In this document: piece after piece, positions 1 to 13,198 of the stretch
Layout of the letters: each line of letters opens with the position of its first letter
Numbering within the stretch: the stretch's first letter is position 1
Source of the DNA: Glandiceps talaboti
Lineage: Eukaryota > Hemichordata > Enteropneusta > Spengelidae
Assembly: GCF_964340395.1 (NCBI RefSeq)
Contig: NC_135551.1
Span: 8,854,379-8,918,378, forward strand
Reading direction: 5' to 3'
Length of the DNA: 64,000 nt
The notes under the pieces: model-generated
The model's database searches: none
What the model was told of the DNA's origin: nothing
What the model saw: the letters and a program-made list of their open reading frames with translations, nothing else
Made by a program: the position numbers and the translations under genes

Positions 1-219
1 GATGTACCTCATGATATGAAATATGAATTTAACATGCTTAAGATATTGCCTTATACTGAAAATCGTTTAGCCGGATGGTATTCGAATTTACGCTTTATAT
101 GAATGCGCTTTATATACGCTTTATATGAATTGATGAAATTGTTTTTGTGACACCATGTTTACAGACAGACATATGGACAGTCAGAGAGCGAAATATAGAT
201 AGACATCATTTATGCAGGC

Positions 220-221
<2 letters not shown>

Positions 222-251
<30 letters not shown>
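222..251. repeat. (AC)n microsatellite
   Basis: Uninterrupted CA/AC dinucleotide run in the 3'-side intron or flank of the lectin-like gene. No gene was seen between 1 and 598. Confidence 0.95.
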
Positions 252-254
<3 letters not shown>

Positions 255-454
255 GCTCTCACATTATGGAAGGTAAAAATGACTAACCACAATGTGTTTC
301 ATCAGATCCGTCCAGACAATCAGCATTGAAATCACAGAACTTTGATGTTGCTATTCTCCTCCCACTATCACAAATAAACCATTTAGAAGATGCATTGTCT
401 AGGGTGGAAATGAATATTTGTCACAATCATATCATGAAGACATTTTGTCTGAAC

Positions 455-455
<1 letters not shown>

Positions 456-507
<52 letters not shown>

Positions 508-512
508 TGTGT
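456..512. repeat. (GT)n microsatellite
   Basis: Nearly pure GT run about 90 bp from the LDLa exon donor. Short reading frames across it are translations of the repeat. Confidence 0.95.
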
Positions 513-598
513 TTGATATAACAGGAAATAGTTTTGTTACACATCTCAAGTGCACAGAGTACTTTCATTAATCTAAAGTAATGAACATTAGGACTTAC

Positions 599-718
599 CG
601 TATTTTTTTATGCTACTGTTCCCATCATAGCAGCTGGAAGTACCATCACAAATGTCACTCAGGTGAACACATTCCCCACTTGTACATTGGTACAGATGAT
701 CAGGGCATGTACCGTTTT
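599..718 (-). CDS. LDL-receptor class A exon of the multidomain lectin-like gene
   Basis: The 120-nt exon lies between an acceptor ending ATCATAG and the donor CG|GTAAG. Both borders are phase 1. The translation has the LDLa spacing of cysteines: CPDHLYQC, then TSGEC, HLSDIC, DG and SSC. LDLa modules are calcium-dependent ligand-binding repeats of extracellular proteins. The usual acidic SDE after the fifth cysteine is replaced by GNSS, and the sixth cysteine is not within the exon, so calcium binding may be weakened or completed by the next exon, which lies outside the window. This is the most 3' exon seen of the minus-strand gene whose other modules run up to 61.4 kb. Module identity is fairly secure; membership in the same transcript is inferred from strand and phase. 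Confidence 0.72.
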
Positions 719-1019
719 CTATGATATAAATACATAATATAAAAACATATGTATCAAATCGTTTCAAGTAATTCTACGAATTCACAATTTTATTTAATCT
801 TTATTGAAATTTAATATTTAACAAGTGATGTATGTGACTCATTTCATGTATATGTTATTCATCTACAATCCCCACTCCCTCCATATGCGGGTAAACATGA
901 TATTTGAGGACACTATATCTTAAAAGCCATATCATCAAATGTAATGAAACATCCTACACATCTCTACTGTGCTAAGGCAAGAACTGGGTAGGTTTGAGTG
1001 AAATAGATAATTTTACAAG

Positions 1020-1810
1020 TCTTCATAGAAGACATACCCCCTTAAATAGACACCTTAATGTAGTCTCCATGTATTGATGTTTTGAGCTAACTGTTGGATC
1101 ATGACTTTTCACTTACAAAATGGCAACCATTGAGCAAAAAATGATATGATCACAAATTGCCCGTGTATGTTTTTCTGGTTCTGAATTATCTGTAATCATG
1201 ATGTAAATGACACAAGCTGCATATAATTGCAAAAAAGTCTCCGCAATATATAAGTAATAGCTTAATTTTGAGTGTGTGTGTGTGTGTGAATATAGTCTAT
1301 GACTGAAGTTGACTACTTAAGCAGTATTAAATATAGTGATTGTTTACTACAAATATGGTTGCCGTTCACTAATGAAATACATAACTACCAAAAATAATGC
1401 TTGTTTTTTATACTTACTTACTTCTTCAATATTACTTGTAATTACGATTTAAAAGAAATGGCAATATATAAACACTGCAATGTGTCTGTGATAAACATGA
1501 ATTGGCTTGATTTTGATAATTGACCCTCACGGTCAAGGTCAAAGTCTCTAAAGATGGCTCACATCTGATAATACAGGGGTACCTAAATGGAGTCTCTATG
1601 TATTACAGTTTTTGAGGTATACAGTAAATATCATTTTGATATCAAATATGGCTGCCATTCGGTAAGAAAGGGATAAGAACCACACATATAATGCTTGTGT
1701 ATGGTTCTTTTCAAAAGAAATTACTTGTGAACATGTTTTAAAAAGAAATTAGCACTGTATCCACGGATTGATTATGATAATTGACCTTCTAGGTAAAAGG
1801 TCGAGATATA
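1020..1810. repeat. Diverged interspersed repeat, two copies in tandem
   Basis: Two loosely similar segments (about 1040-1440 and 1500-1800) share phrases such as ACAAATATGG followed by CATTC or TTCACT, and TAATGCTTGT. A third relative lies at 12360-12610. The segment around 1515-1550 contains TGACC..GGTCAAGGTCAAA. No coding potential was seen. Exact borders are uncertain. Confidence 0.5.
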
Positions 1811-1969
1811 CGGATATACTTATTTAGTCATTTTAGAAAGTGCTTCAACTTTAAGTTAATACAACAAACAAGCAATACATTAGTGATTGTTCTTAAGCTA
1901 TTTTCTAGATCTAAAAGTAGAGTGTGAAGTGACAATTATCATCACAAAAACCTTATGAGGAATACTTAC

Positions 1970-2026
1970 GATTCATTAATCCAAATCCCGAGAAAGTAAT
2001 ATTTATTATTTGTATCTCATCCATTA
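1970..2026 (-). CDS. Candidate 57-nt linker exon, phase 1-1
   Basis: A 57-nt open stretch is bracketed by the acceptor AAATTTCAG and the strong donor C|GTAAGT. Both borders are phase 1, so it inserts 19 residues in frame between the last C-type lectin exon (6169-6320) and the LDLa exon (599-718). The peptide reads MDEIQIINITFSGFGLMN, with one Asn-X-Thr site. No domain is recognised; it could be a linker or a strand of a partial fold. Support comes only from the splice signals, the phase match and the absence of stops, so a chance match is possible. Confidence 0.42.
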
Positions 2027-3199
2027 CTGAAATTTAAAATAAATAAACAATAAACCTCCGTCTAGTACTAGTACTTTTCCCGTCGTTTCGACTATTTGAG
2101 AACATTAGCGTGTGATGGGCCGGTGTGCGTATGGAGTTAATTCATCATGAACCAAAGTGTATACTAATCCAAGGGGATTGTTTATTGATAACATTGGATA
2201 CAGTTACTATATACTGATATTTGCAAGCCGTGCCTGTAGTGTTTAGTGAATGTACAGTAAAGATATGTTTAACCCCAGTAATTGAATAGCTGATGATTTG
2301 TTTTTGTTATTACTGTGATTAGATCGAATTTCAGTGTATTGCGGCGTTACCAAGATATGCATAGTGGTATGTCATTGGTTGTTTCTTGTATAACCTATAA
2401 GTATTCCCCATTCCAAGCATCTCATATTTCTAAAGACTTCCCATTTTTGTTGAAATACGGATTCATGTCTTATAATATGGCAAGTCCCAAAATTGGGGGT
2501 GGGGTTGGCAGGGCAAAAGTTGTCAAACCTACTCTGACTGTGAATAAAGGCTTTATGAAGATAAATTCACTAGACTTTTAAACAAAAAACCCACAAAAAC
2601 TAGCATCAACCTTTTAAAACAGTTACCATGGCTAGTATCTTCCAATTACACATTTTTTTAAATTAAGAAAGTTATTTGCTTTGATGGAAATGTGTATAAG
2701 CACATTTTCAGTACGCAGCTAATACTTTGCACATAACGTTAGTAATTGATGGTCAAGTACAACTGAGTAAGGTTACATATGAATATTTGATGATGTATTG
2801 TTAACTATTGGGCGCTCAGTTTCCATGAAAATCACAATGACAACACTTATGCCCTTTGGAAAACTTAGAATGTGGACCGTATGAAAATTGCATTTATAAA
2901 ATTATTTCAAAATTATCTTTTGCTATATATGACGATGTTTTTTTTCAATTAAAGACTTGTATTTTCACCACATGTCTGGAGTTACATAAATATTTACCAT
3001 ATTAATTCATATTGAAAATATAACTTGTTGACTGAAGGCAAAACCTACGAAACCCCTAGATAAAGTTTCAAAAGAATGCTGCGAACTTTCTAAATTCTAC
3101 CCTTCCAATACTATGCAATTGCTTAAGCAATTAATTATGCAAATAACGTTTTAATACTACAAATTCCAGATGCAATAGAAAATGTGTGTATGGTTAACA

Positions 3200-3252
<53 letters not shown>

Positions 3253-3404
3253 TTTGAGGTTTGTAGTGTATTGATGCAGTGTAATAACCAATAAATCATT
3301 AGTATCCAAATTAATCATTAATATTCACATGATATTTACTAAAATCTCAGAAGGAACTTTATGTAATATAACTTTATTTCATCAGATAGTGAGAGAAAAC
3401 TTAC
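2027..3404. other. Non-coding intron sequence with (AT)n
   Basis: No exon-like reading frame was recognised. An (AT)n tract lies at 3207-3249. The 88-codon plus-strand frame at 2315-2581 shows no domain. Confidence 0.5.
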
Positions 3405-3573
3405 ACGATGCAGTCTTTGGAAGTAACCAAAAACATCAGAACAATGAGGACCGTTAAAATAGTCCTGTAGGATTCTAGCCCTTTTGATGCTTTTGTGTAG
3501 TAGTAAAAGTACCATCTACCATTACAAATATACATACATGGCATTGTACATGTGCAATTGGAGCAAAGATTTA
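3405..3573 (-). pseudogene. Probable relic of a second LDLa-like exon
   Basis: On the minus strand, after the acceptor ACTAATCCCAG (phase 1), the frame reads NLCSNCTCTMPCMYICNG. This resembles the LDLa exon at 599-718 in both DNA and protein: it shares the start C.., the spacing to ICNG (ICDG in the intact exon), and the DNA GGTACTT and TTTGT blocks. The fifth cysteine is lost and the frame runs on into a hydrophobic stretch (TILTVLIVLMFLV). The available donor CGT|GTAAGT exits in phase 2, which does not fit the next exons. A decayed duplicate of the LDLa exon is the best reading. A functional exon with a membrane segment is the alternative. Confidence 0.33.
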
Positions 3574-5380
<1,807 letters not shown>

Positions 5381-5389
5381 AGGAAAAGC

Positions 5390-5928
5390 AATGATATAGA
5401 ATAACACTTCTAGAAACATCTCACCAAGTTTCAAACTCATTCACTTAGTACTTTTTGAGATATAAGTTTTTGACCAAAATTCACATTTTTACACCTTAAT
5501 TCCATATAACTCATGGAATCATGGTATGCGTAACATATCTTCGTCCATACATCCCTAAATGCATTCCCATTAAATTTCAGCCCAATCTGCTCAGTGGTTT
5601 TGGAATTATAGATTTTCAACCAAAGAGACACATTTTTAGCCCTAATTTGCATATCACTGATGGAATCATCCCGTCATGAACAAATCTTACTTTACACCCC
5701 CTTAAGAATGTTCCCACCAAATTTCGCACAATCTGCCCAGTAGTTTCTGAGTTTAAGTTTTTTGACCAAAAATCACATTTTTTACCCAAATCACACATCT
5801 GTGATGCGATCATTTTGATTTGAACAATTTCCCAACTAGACACCCACGGTAATGGACCCACCAAATATCGTGGCAATCGGTTCAGCGGTTTTTGACTTTA
5901 AATTGTTTACACACATACATACACACAC

Positions 5929-5986
<58 letters not shown>

Positions 5987-6035
5987 GCCGGGCGATCCCT
6001 ATAGCACTACTGAACCTCAGTTCAGTTGTGCTAAA
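5390..6035 (+). mobile_element. Non-autonomous Helitron/Helentron-like element with core repeats
   Basis: Diverged units of about 150 bp recur (phrases such as TTTTTGACCAAAAATCAC, CCACCAAATTTC, CAATCTGCCCAGTAGTTT). They are followed by an (AGAC)n tract at 5929-5986 and then a conserved right end with a hairpin at 6002-6033: TAGCAC..CTGAAC-CTCA-GTTCAG..GTGCTA. Core repeats, then a tetranucleotide microsatellite, then a hairpin end is the layout known for Helentron-derived elements (for example 'pearl' elements of bivalves). A second copy with the same hairpin end lies at 62.0-63.06 kb. No protein is encoded. Class assignment is by layout only. Confidence 0.6.
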
Positions 6036-6168
6036 AATGTATTGCAGCACAACTGTTTGCCTGGTTTCTTTGTTTTCGGCCTATGTTTAGCTTTAATTAC
6101 CCAGAAAAGGAACATAAGTAATGTGTGTTTTCTTTATATTCGTTTTCATCCACCATAAGTATACTTAC

Positions 6169-6320
6169 TTGGCATAAAGTTCTTTCTTGCTTCTTGTTTG
6201 CATACAAACAAATCTGTCAGATTGGCATCACATAATACGTCGTACCAGTGATTATGAGAATGTAGATTATCTAAATAAAGAGCTACACAATCTTGATATA
6301 CACTGCCATCAGGCTGTGAC
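6169..6320 (-). CDS. C-type lectin domain, C-terminal exon
   Basis: Exon of 152 nt with acceptor TCTGTCTACAG and donor CCA A|GTAAGT; it enters in phase 2 and leaves in phase 1. It encodes the last third of a CTLD: SQPDGSVYQDC, then HWYDVLC and FVCKQ, giving the last cysteines of the fold. QPD is the galactose-type sugar-site motif of the family. However, the usual acidic residue before DC is Gln here, and the WND motif reads WYD, so the calcium site may be altered. It joins 7493-7574 without a stop (codon GG+G). Identification as CTLD is strong. Confidence 0.85.
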
Positions 6321-6580
6321 CTGTAGACAGATTATGCATAACAATATATTCCACTTTGATTTAGGAACGTATGGTCTTATCATATATCATGTTATGTCTA
6401 ATATATGGCATCAAAAAAATATGGTTTATTCCACATTATAAAGTGCCACTTTATAAAGAACAGTAGCGTCGTATCATGCATACATTAGTACTTGAATAAT
6501 ATAAAGCAAAATCAACTGAATTACATCGTCGCAAACCACCACCGTTTTATGGTACTGTTCTTAACGAGCCGGTACTGGCC

Positions 6581-6952
6581 GTGGATGCATTCATATACAA
6601 TTTCAGTACTTGTGGCGCAGCTACTTTATTTGTTTTGTACGTAAACACTACAACCAATCAGATTGCCCCTTGTATACTACATGTTATACAATGCCTTGGC
6701 AAGAGACTAGTACGTGCACGGAAAACCGACTTGGCTAAGTTGGGTTCTTTATTTTTGCCATCCTACAAACAAGATTGGATTGATACATGTATGAACATAA
6801 AACAATGTTCTATAAATCTTGCCTCGAAGTGTCAAGCACAGTTTGTGAGAGCTTGGATTTGTTGTACCGTCAGACCGGGCGTCCGATACAATCGTGAGTT
6901 TGTAGCAAGTAGGGACAAAAGTACAGTACCCGTTTATCAGCCCTTAATGTAA
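6581..6952 (+). other. Unassigned 123-codon reading frame
   Basis: Open frame on the plus strand inside a CTLD intron. It contains several cysteines and basic residues but no domain I recognise, and no splice or start context supports it. It may be a chance frame or a transposon remnant. Confidence 0.12.
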
Positions 6953-7492
6953 ATGTTCAACAAATCCTTCTCTGTTTTTACTTTATACTCTTTAACTCCG
7001 TCAAATAAAAATTGGTTATCCTAGTAGATTTAACTTTTACTCGGGTATTTTGAATCACCCGTCCACATTCACTCAGTACATGCATCTGTACAATGTTTGC
7101 TGTTCACGCTAGCTACCTGTGTTAAGTATCGTCGCTAACCACGGACTCTTTTACTGCAGCGTCAAACATACGCTGTGTGAAAGTCCATCATTTCTTTTGT
7201 ACTCCCCAATTACATTTTTAGGACTTCGTTTGGGAAGGTTGTGTATGTGAGTACCTTGTAGTTTTTCTTCATTGCCGCAAACACGGTGGTTGCCATAATT
7301 CGTCATACCATGAGGCCATTGTTGTTGTATACATTCTTTGAGACGGACTTTGATTGGTCAGATTATCATGATGTCATTGCTTATGAATATGTATTACGTA
7401 TACCTGAGGTAAAGCTTCAGACAGCCGTAAGATGCCAGAGTTTTATTTCGAAGTGTTGCTCTGGTTTGCAAGAATGCTGAATTATGACTCAC

Positions 7493-7574
7493 CCTTCTGA
7501 ACTCCAGTCAAAATACAACACTTGTGAGCCATCCGACCAAAGGTAATTACCTTCTTTTTTTTTATCTGTTAAGC
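7493..7574 (-). CDS. C-type lectin domain, middle exon
   Basis: Exon of 82 nt, phase 1 in and phase 2 out, with acceptor TATTTGTAG and donor GG|GTGAGT. It reads GLTDKKKEGNYLWSDGS and then FDW, the canonical centre of a CTLD (GL.D...EG...WSDGS). A run of nine A encodes the three lysines. A second in-frame acceptor (AACAG at 7567-7566) would remove three residues (GLT region). It joins 8721-8921 (G+GC) and 6169-6320. Its fit in phase and motif order makes it a firm call despite its short length. Confidence 0.85.
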
Positions 7575-7659
7575 CTACAAATAAGCCCATGAAAGTGTAA
7601 ATGTTAAACTCGTAGAATCATTTAAGAAATACTTTCTACAGCATGCATTTCACAATACA

Positions 7660-8660
7660 ATACGGCCCGGGCAGTTTCTTCGGCCTGGGGAGGGGATGGA
7701 TTTGTGTGTGTAAGTGGGGGGTTTTGAAATTGACAGTAGTGGGGGGGGGGGTCATGTTGTTTTTAAAATTGGGTGTGGGGGTGGGGAGTCATTGTGTTTT
7801 TTATTGTGATGGAAAAATCCTTTTCATGAATTCTTTAATGTTACTTATTAGTTCAAACATACATATAGATATACATGTATTGCTTAGCTACCGCACTAGT
7901 TACGAACATGTCATGTAAATGCTTGGCTTTTTTCACAATCAATGCTTCACTTATATTGCACTTTGGGGCAAAAGTGAACTTGAAGTTTTCGTAATGGTAA
8001 TCTCCATAGTTTATTAAAAAAAAGTTAAACTAAATTGTTCTACTCGTCAGTATGAACCTGTCAAGGGATTACAATGAAGGGTGGGCGGTGTGGTACAAAT
8101 ATTTATGATTCGTTGCCGACTTTGATGTTTTGTTATATATTGATGGTGCTGAATAAAAATATACTAGTCTCAAGCTCTTTCCCTTACCTCTTACTGTCAA
8201 GATGCCATCAAACTATATTTCAAAAATATTTCAACCTTATGTAGTTGTTTTTTATATGTTGGTGCTGTCTTGTAAAGCTTGGAAATTATTTTCTGAAAAT
8301 GTCTGAATAGTCTCATACTTGACTTTTCAGGGTTACAAAGCTCCTGGTCTTCTAGGGACCCCCATATTCCCTTGTCAAGCTTTCCCCTACCTTGCACTGT
8401 CAAAATGTTAATAAACTCCTTTTGGAATATATTTACCCTGTGTAGTCAATACTTATTATTTTGATAGTGCTATCCCGGGATCTTATAAAGTATATGCAAG
8501 ACAGTCAAGCAGTCCACACTGAGTAACGATCAAAACGTACCTGTCATGTGAATATTACATATGGGGAGGGGGGTCACCATGCGTTAGAATTAAGTGATAG
8601 GGGGTGTCAGCCTGTTTTTGGTTTTACAGATGGGGGGGGGGGGTCATTGACTTTTTGTCG
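7660..8660. repeat. Dispersed repeat with poly-G tracts, copy 1
   Basis: Similar in order and sequence to 22300-23960: CTGGGGAGGGGATGGATTTG, poly-G followed by GTCAT, TTGGTGCTGTCTTGTAAAG, ATTAAGTGATAGGGGGT and TTTTTGGTTTTACAGATGGG. Only non-functional frames are present. Its end lies about 60 bp from the donor of the first CTLD exon. Confidence 0.7.
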
Positions 8661-8720
8661 ACCCGATGAAGAGTCAACCCACCCTCACTCCCAGGCTGGA
8701 GAAACTGACCGGTCCCTTAC

Positions 8721-8921
8721 CGAAGTATATCCAATGTCTCGGATGGTCGGCGATAAGCTTGTGTAGGAAATATGCCTCAGTCTCGGATAATATACTTGTT
8801 AGTGATGCATTGTTTTGTTTGCATTGGTTTTCACTTTCCAACCATGTAACTTTGGTAGGTTCGTGGAATAACAGATAACAATGGTCCTGATAGAAAACCC
8901 AATCTTGTGGACATGTCATGT
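8721..8921 (-). CDS. C-type lectin domain, N-terminal exon
   Basis: Exon of 201 nt between acceptor AACATAG and donor TTCG|GTAAGG, phase 1 on both sides. It encodes the start of a long-form CTLD: CPQDWVFYQDHCYLL, then TWLESENQCKQNNASL and HWIYF. The first cysteine pair (C..DW....C) marks the long form. The three CTLD exons (8721-8921, 7493-7574, 6169-6320) make a domain of about 140 residues, the usual size. The neighbour upstream in the gene is the CUB exon. The fold binds carbohydrate or protein ligands outside the cell. Confidence 0.9.
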
Positions 8922-9080
8922 CTATGTTTGAAAGACAATTATTTGTAATAAAAATTATTGACAATTATTAGTGTATACAATAGGTCTGGTAATCTTTATG
9001 AGAATGAAATATTACGTCATTTTCAATTTTTATGAGTAGACATACAACCACATTTCTAAAACATCAAAATATTATCTTAC

Positions 9081-9509
9081 TTGTGGAGATACTGTAAGTC
9101 GTCATATGATGCTTCACACTATGGAACTTATATGTTGCAACAAATCCACGACTGTTATCACTAACATCATCAGATGTAAAGGTGACAAACATTTCATTAA
9201 AATCTGATGATATTGTCTCGTCAGGGAGGTTGTGATTACAATATCGCCTTCTTTTTTCATCATTAGTAGTCCGTCCACTATAAACCTCAACCCTGTCTGG
9301 GAGGCAGTTTAATGACCTCCTACCAATGTCGAATTCTTGAAATACAAAACTTATGTAGGAGTTATTGTCGGCTTGTAGCTGCCATGAACATCGCATCATT
9401 TCAGGATATGGTGCTGGAAAGTCTCTTGTTGTGAGGATACCAGATATATATTGTGTACACAACATGTTGCTTATACAGATTCTAGATATTTCTTGACAAT
9501 TAGTTACCT
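9081..9509 (-). CDS. CUB domain exon
   Basis: Exon of 429 nt, phase 1-1, acceptor CCCTTTTACAG and donor ACA A|GTAAGA. It holds an almost complete CUB domain: CTQYISGILTTRDFPAPYP, CSWQLQ, FVFQEFDI, then NCLPDRVEVYSG, a later C, and FVTFTSDDVSDNSRGFVATY. The four CUB cysteines and the closing RGF.A.Y strand are present. Two further cysteines precede the domain. CUB modules mediate extracellular protein-protein contacts, often with calcium. It is immediately followed by the C-type lectin exons. Upstream in the gene is the PAN exon. Confidence 0.92.
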
Positions 9510-9537
9510 CTGTAAAAGGGAGTAACATGGTGTCAAC

Positions 9538-9666
9538 ACCATCATCATCATCATCATCATCATCATCATAGACACCACCACCACCACCACCACCACCAAC
9601 AACAACAAAGAAAACAAATAAACCAAGAACACTAACAAAAAAACACAAACAGAGACAAAGACAGAC

Positions 9667-9697
<31 letters not shown>

Positions 9698-9700
9698 GGG
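9538..9700. repeat. Cluster of (ATC)n, (ACC)n and (AGAC)n microsatellites
   Basis: The tract runs from 29 bp upstream of the CUB exon acceptor. Frames translating it as poly-Asp, poly-Gly or similar are repeat artefacts. Such closeness to a splice acceptor may vary between individuals. Confidence 0.9.
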
Positions 9701-9719
9701 ACAGATTAATGAAATCAAC

Positions 9720-12359
9720 AAACATAATTGTGATTGACGTCTTGACTTTGTAATTTGATTGTGTTTAGAAAGATTAAGCTCAATGCAACATATGCTGTAT
9801 TACACATGTTCTGCTAGTTACGAAATAAAAAAGTCTCCTTAGAAAACACAGCCATGAAATATTTTTCTTCTGTGTGACTGAATGAAGACACACTTTAAAA
9901 GAAATTGATGGCAATAAATAAATTTTATTCAGTAAAAATTACGTGAGCATAAAAAATGATGCTTATGTACAGTTCATTTTTAATTCCACTGTCAGCAAAA
10001 GCAGACAGCGTAAGCTTTAGGTATAGATTGGTATAGGTATAGAGGTATAAGTGACCATGGTCTTTCTGTCAGATTTTTTTCATCATCTTCTCCAAAAGTG
10101 ACAGTCAGAATACTTAGACATTTGTTGTGAATGTTCCTTGGGGGAGACTATTCAGATTTGTTCATACCAAGTTGATATGTGCCATTTTAAATTTTTTACA
10201 ATTTTTTTTTCAAAAATGATATTTTCAGATGTCTTTGATAATTGGTGTGTCAATGCACACCGAGATTTGTTAATTTCAAGTCAGCACATCTTCTTTTCTA
10301 TTTTTGATGATTTTTTTTTAATTTAAAAGAAAATATGTTAATGAGCATTGTGACTGACACCATATTGGAAATCAGTCGACGAGACTTTAAGTAAACTGCC
10401 ACTTTTCAAAAGACACCATTGACGTCAAACAAGCAATGTAATATGTGCTTTAGTCTAAATTCTATACATTGTGTGCCCAAATGACATGTGTTTGTTTGAA
10501 ACAGGGTTGCAGACTTCAATTCCAAATTCTGCACCCCTTGTAAAGAATGGTTCATTCTAGTTGGTATATATATGCTCTCAACAAAGTCATGAAGTTGCCT
10601 AGCCTGAAAGTGTATGCTGTCACTGTAGGGGACGGTTTTTGACAGAGTCAGCTGTCAATAAAAATGATAATACTCATTCTAAAATTACCTCATTTTGAAA
10701 TGGAAAGTACTTTGTGGTTCATTTATGGTGTTTTGATTTTCTATGATCAATATTGGTGGCAAAACCGCCACGTCAAAATTGCTGATCAGTCCGAACAGTT
10801 GAGGTCAAAGTTCTTTCGATAATGAGTCTTACCATATATGAAAAAAGTAGTCATGAGATCGCAGTCCAGACTTTCATTTTCATTTTTCGTTAAAAAGCTG
10901 GTGATATGTTTTTGTTGCTTTTTAAAAATCATTTTAATTGTGAAACATTGTGAATTTTCAAAAACGAATAATAAGAAATTAATAATAATGTTTTGTGATG
11001 TCTTCTACCTAATAATGGTTTATTTTAGTCAATGACTCTAGCAGCTCAAAAGTGAGGGACAGTTATTCAGGAGACGTTACATGACCTAGAACCCTTTGCT
11101 TGATGCATATGACATACTGTTGGAAGACGCTAGTGCTCTGCATCTTTGACACTGAGATTGAAAAAAGACCTTTTCAGTTATGATTAGCGAAATATTTCTT
11201 TTTGCTGAGATTAGTAGGTCTACAATTTACACATAGGGTTGAAATGTGTTCTACAAAATCACATATGGCATGAATGTGTAATACCGTTGACTGTTTTAAG
11301 AAAAGTTTAAAAACGTATCTTTTCCGCAAAGCTTTTAATTAAATGTCTTTTAAGATGTATCGAAGTATTGTTTTATTGTCAAGTGCTTTTTCTTTTTTTC
11401 TTTTTTTAACTTTGTGAACCGTTTAGAGCATTTTATTGAATTACGGTATATAAAAATAAATATTATTATTATTTATTATTATTATTATAGTAAGGATCAT
11501 CACATCTGATGGTTGTATCATTGGCAAGGAGTGCAGGAGAGTTTCTTCATTTAAAGAGTCTTTTAAAGCAAGTTTTAGACTTTAGCAACAATTTCGCATC
11601 TCTAAAAGACAGTGCATCTAAACTTGACAATTAATAATGTTTAAGAAAGGTTTAATACAATTATGACAGTAAAAATGGTGCATGAGTGGCCTCTGGGGTG
11701 AGGTACTCCTCGTAGGTCTCCCATTGCAGATCTGGATATGTATTGCAGCTATTATTTTAGGTTATTCATAGCCTTTTAAGATAATATTTCACAGCTTCGA
11801 AAAGCTTAAGTTAATGATAAGTTTTGCATGAAACAAAAATGTCAATAACACGTAGTTTCCGAAATGGAAAGCATACAATGCGTAATAATTCCTTCATACT
11901 GAAGAGTAGAACAATTTACATTAACTTCTTTAAAATTTATAAACTATCTATACTATTACGGAACTATTTCAACTTTTGCCCCGAAGTGCAATATGTGAGG
12001 CATATTCGCCATTGATTGTGAAATACCCAAGTATTTACATGAAACATGTTCTTAAACTAATGAGGTGGGTTTTTTATGTGTAGTATATGTAAAGTTGTGT
12101 TTGATCGTTACTCCAGGTGAAGTAATATTTTAAAAATGGGACACGAAAAAATTCCAGAGTTCAGAAAGTGTCACGCCACTGTAGATTTATGGAATTTTTT
12201 CTTCCATCAAAATCCAAAACACAGTGGTACCTAATTCGAAAGTTTCAAAACAGGATGACCCCTCCCCCACACACACTCACTGCCAATTTCGAAAACAGGG
12301 TTACCCCCTCCCCCTACTAATCCATCGCCCCCTCCCAGGCCGACTGGTCTCTTATGCTG
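9720..12359. other. Intron sequence without recognised features
   Basis: AT-rich sequence between the CUB and PAN exons. Short frames here show no domain. A poly-T plus (ATT)n stretch lies around 11390-11490. Confidence 0.5.
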
Positions 12360-12610
12360 AAAATACTAATTTGTAACTTCAAATATGGTTTTCATTCAGT
12401 GAAAGTGATATGAGAACCAAACATAACGATTGTGTATAGGTGTTTTCTTCAATATTATCGGTAAACATGATTGAAAAGAAATAGGCAATGTGTAAATACT
12501 ACAATGTGCCTATGATAAGCAGGAATTTAGCTTGCATCTGATAATAAGGGGTAGACAACTGAATGGAGTTGCCGTGTATTGCAGTTTTTGAGTTATGCAG
12601 TCAATATTTA
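12360..12610. repeat. Interspersed repeat, third copy of the 1.0-1.8 kb family
   Basis: Shares AAATATGG..TTCATTCAGTGA, GAACCAAACATAA, ATTGTGTAT and GTGTATTGCAGTTTTTGAG with 1340-1700. Just upstream, 12245-12350 carries C-rich runs resembling the reverse complement of the poly-G repeat at 7660-8660. Confidence 0.45.
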
Positions 12611-12928
12611 TTTTTCACTACATCACCGCCATCCAGTCAAATTGGCATACAACAACCAAATTGGCGTGCATATGGCCCACATGACCTGTTACCGTTGTGT
12701 CAGGTTGTAAAGAAATCGGATATTGCATGTGACATTGTCTGACAAATGACGTACTACCTAGGGATTGATGGACGGTCAGAGCCCATTATAGTAGCCTCCC
12801 CCGGGGGAGGGGGGCTAAATATCACATCTTGCAGTACAGTGTATGGTTTATACACTCACAATCACTTGCTATTAACACATCCTTTCTGACCTTGTACATA
12901 CATTAGCATTATGTTAAACTGAACATAC

Positions 12929-13198
12929 CATTGGTATGACGTATGTAATATTGCCAAGCGTTTGAATCATAAATGGCTAGTGGAATATCGTAGTGCCAAT
13001 AACATTTTCCAAGTATGTAACAGTGATTCAAATGAGAGTTATATACGATACAGTTGCAGAGATGTTCCATCCAACGAAGGCATGTTTGTTTACAGTCATC
13101 AATGTTTTTCGCATATATGAAATTCATATCTCGTCTGTCATCTGTGTTAAACCAATCAGTTCGACGGTAAGTCATAGAGAAATCCTTCAATTGGTATA
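12929..13198 (-). CDS. PAN/apple domain exon
   Basis: Exon of 270 nt, phase 1-1, acceptor TTATTGTTTCAG and donor AAT G|GTATGT. The translation has the PAN/apple pattern: DDCKQTCLRWMEHLCNCIVY, then HCYILGKC near a predicted strand. PAN domains are extracellular modules that bind proteins or sugars. The N-terminal and C-terminal cysteines that some apple domains have are absent, leaving the central cluster. It sits between the discoidin-like domain (15552-17673) and CUB (9081-9509), which it joins with codons G+TA and G+AG. Confidence 0.8.

Noticed and set aside
383-571. Reading frames of alternating Cys-Val or His-Thr on both strands
   Set aside because: They translate the (GT)n microsatellite.
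8197-8403. 68-codon minus-strand frame next to the CTLD exon
   Set aside because: It lies in a dispersed repeat also present at 23.3-23.8 kb and has no splice support.
9504-9725. Frame with a leucine/valine-rich, signal-peptide-like start before the CUB exon
   Set aside because: Derived from (AGAC)n, (ACC)n and (ATC)n microsatellites; the CUB exon has its own acceptor at 9511-9510.
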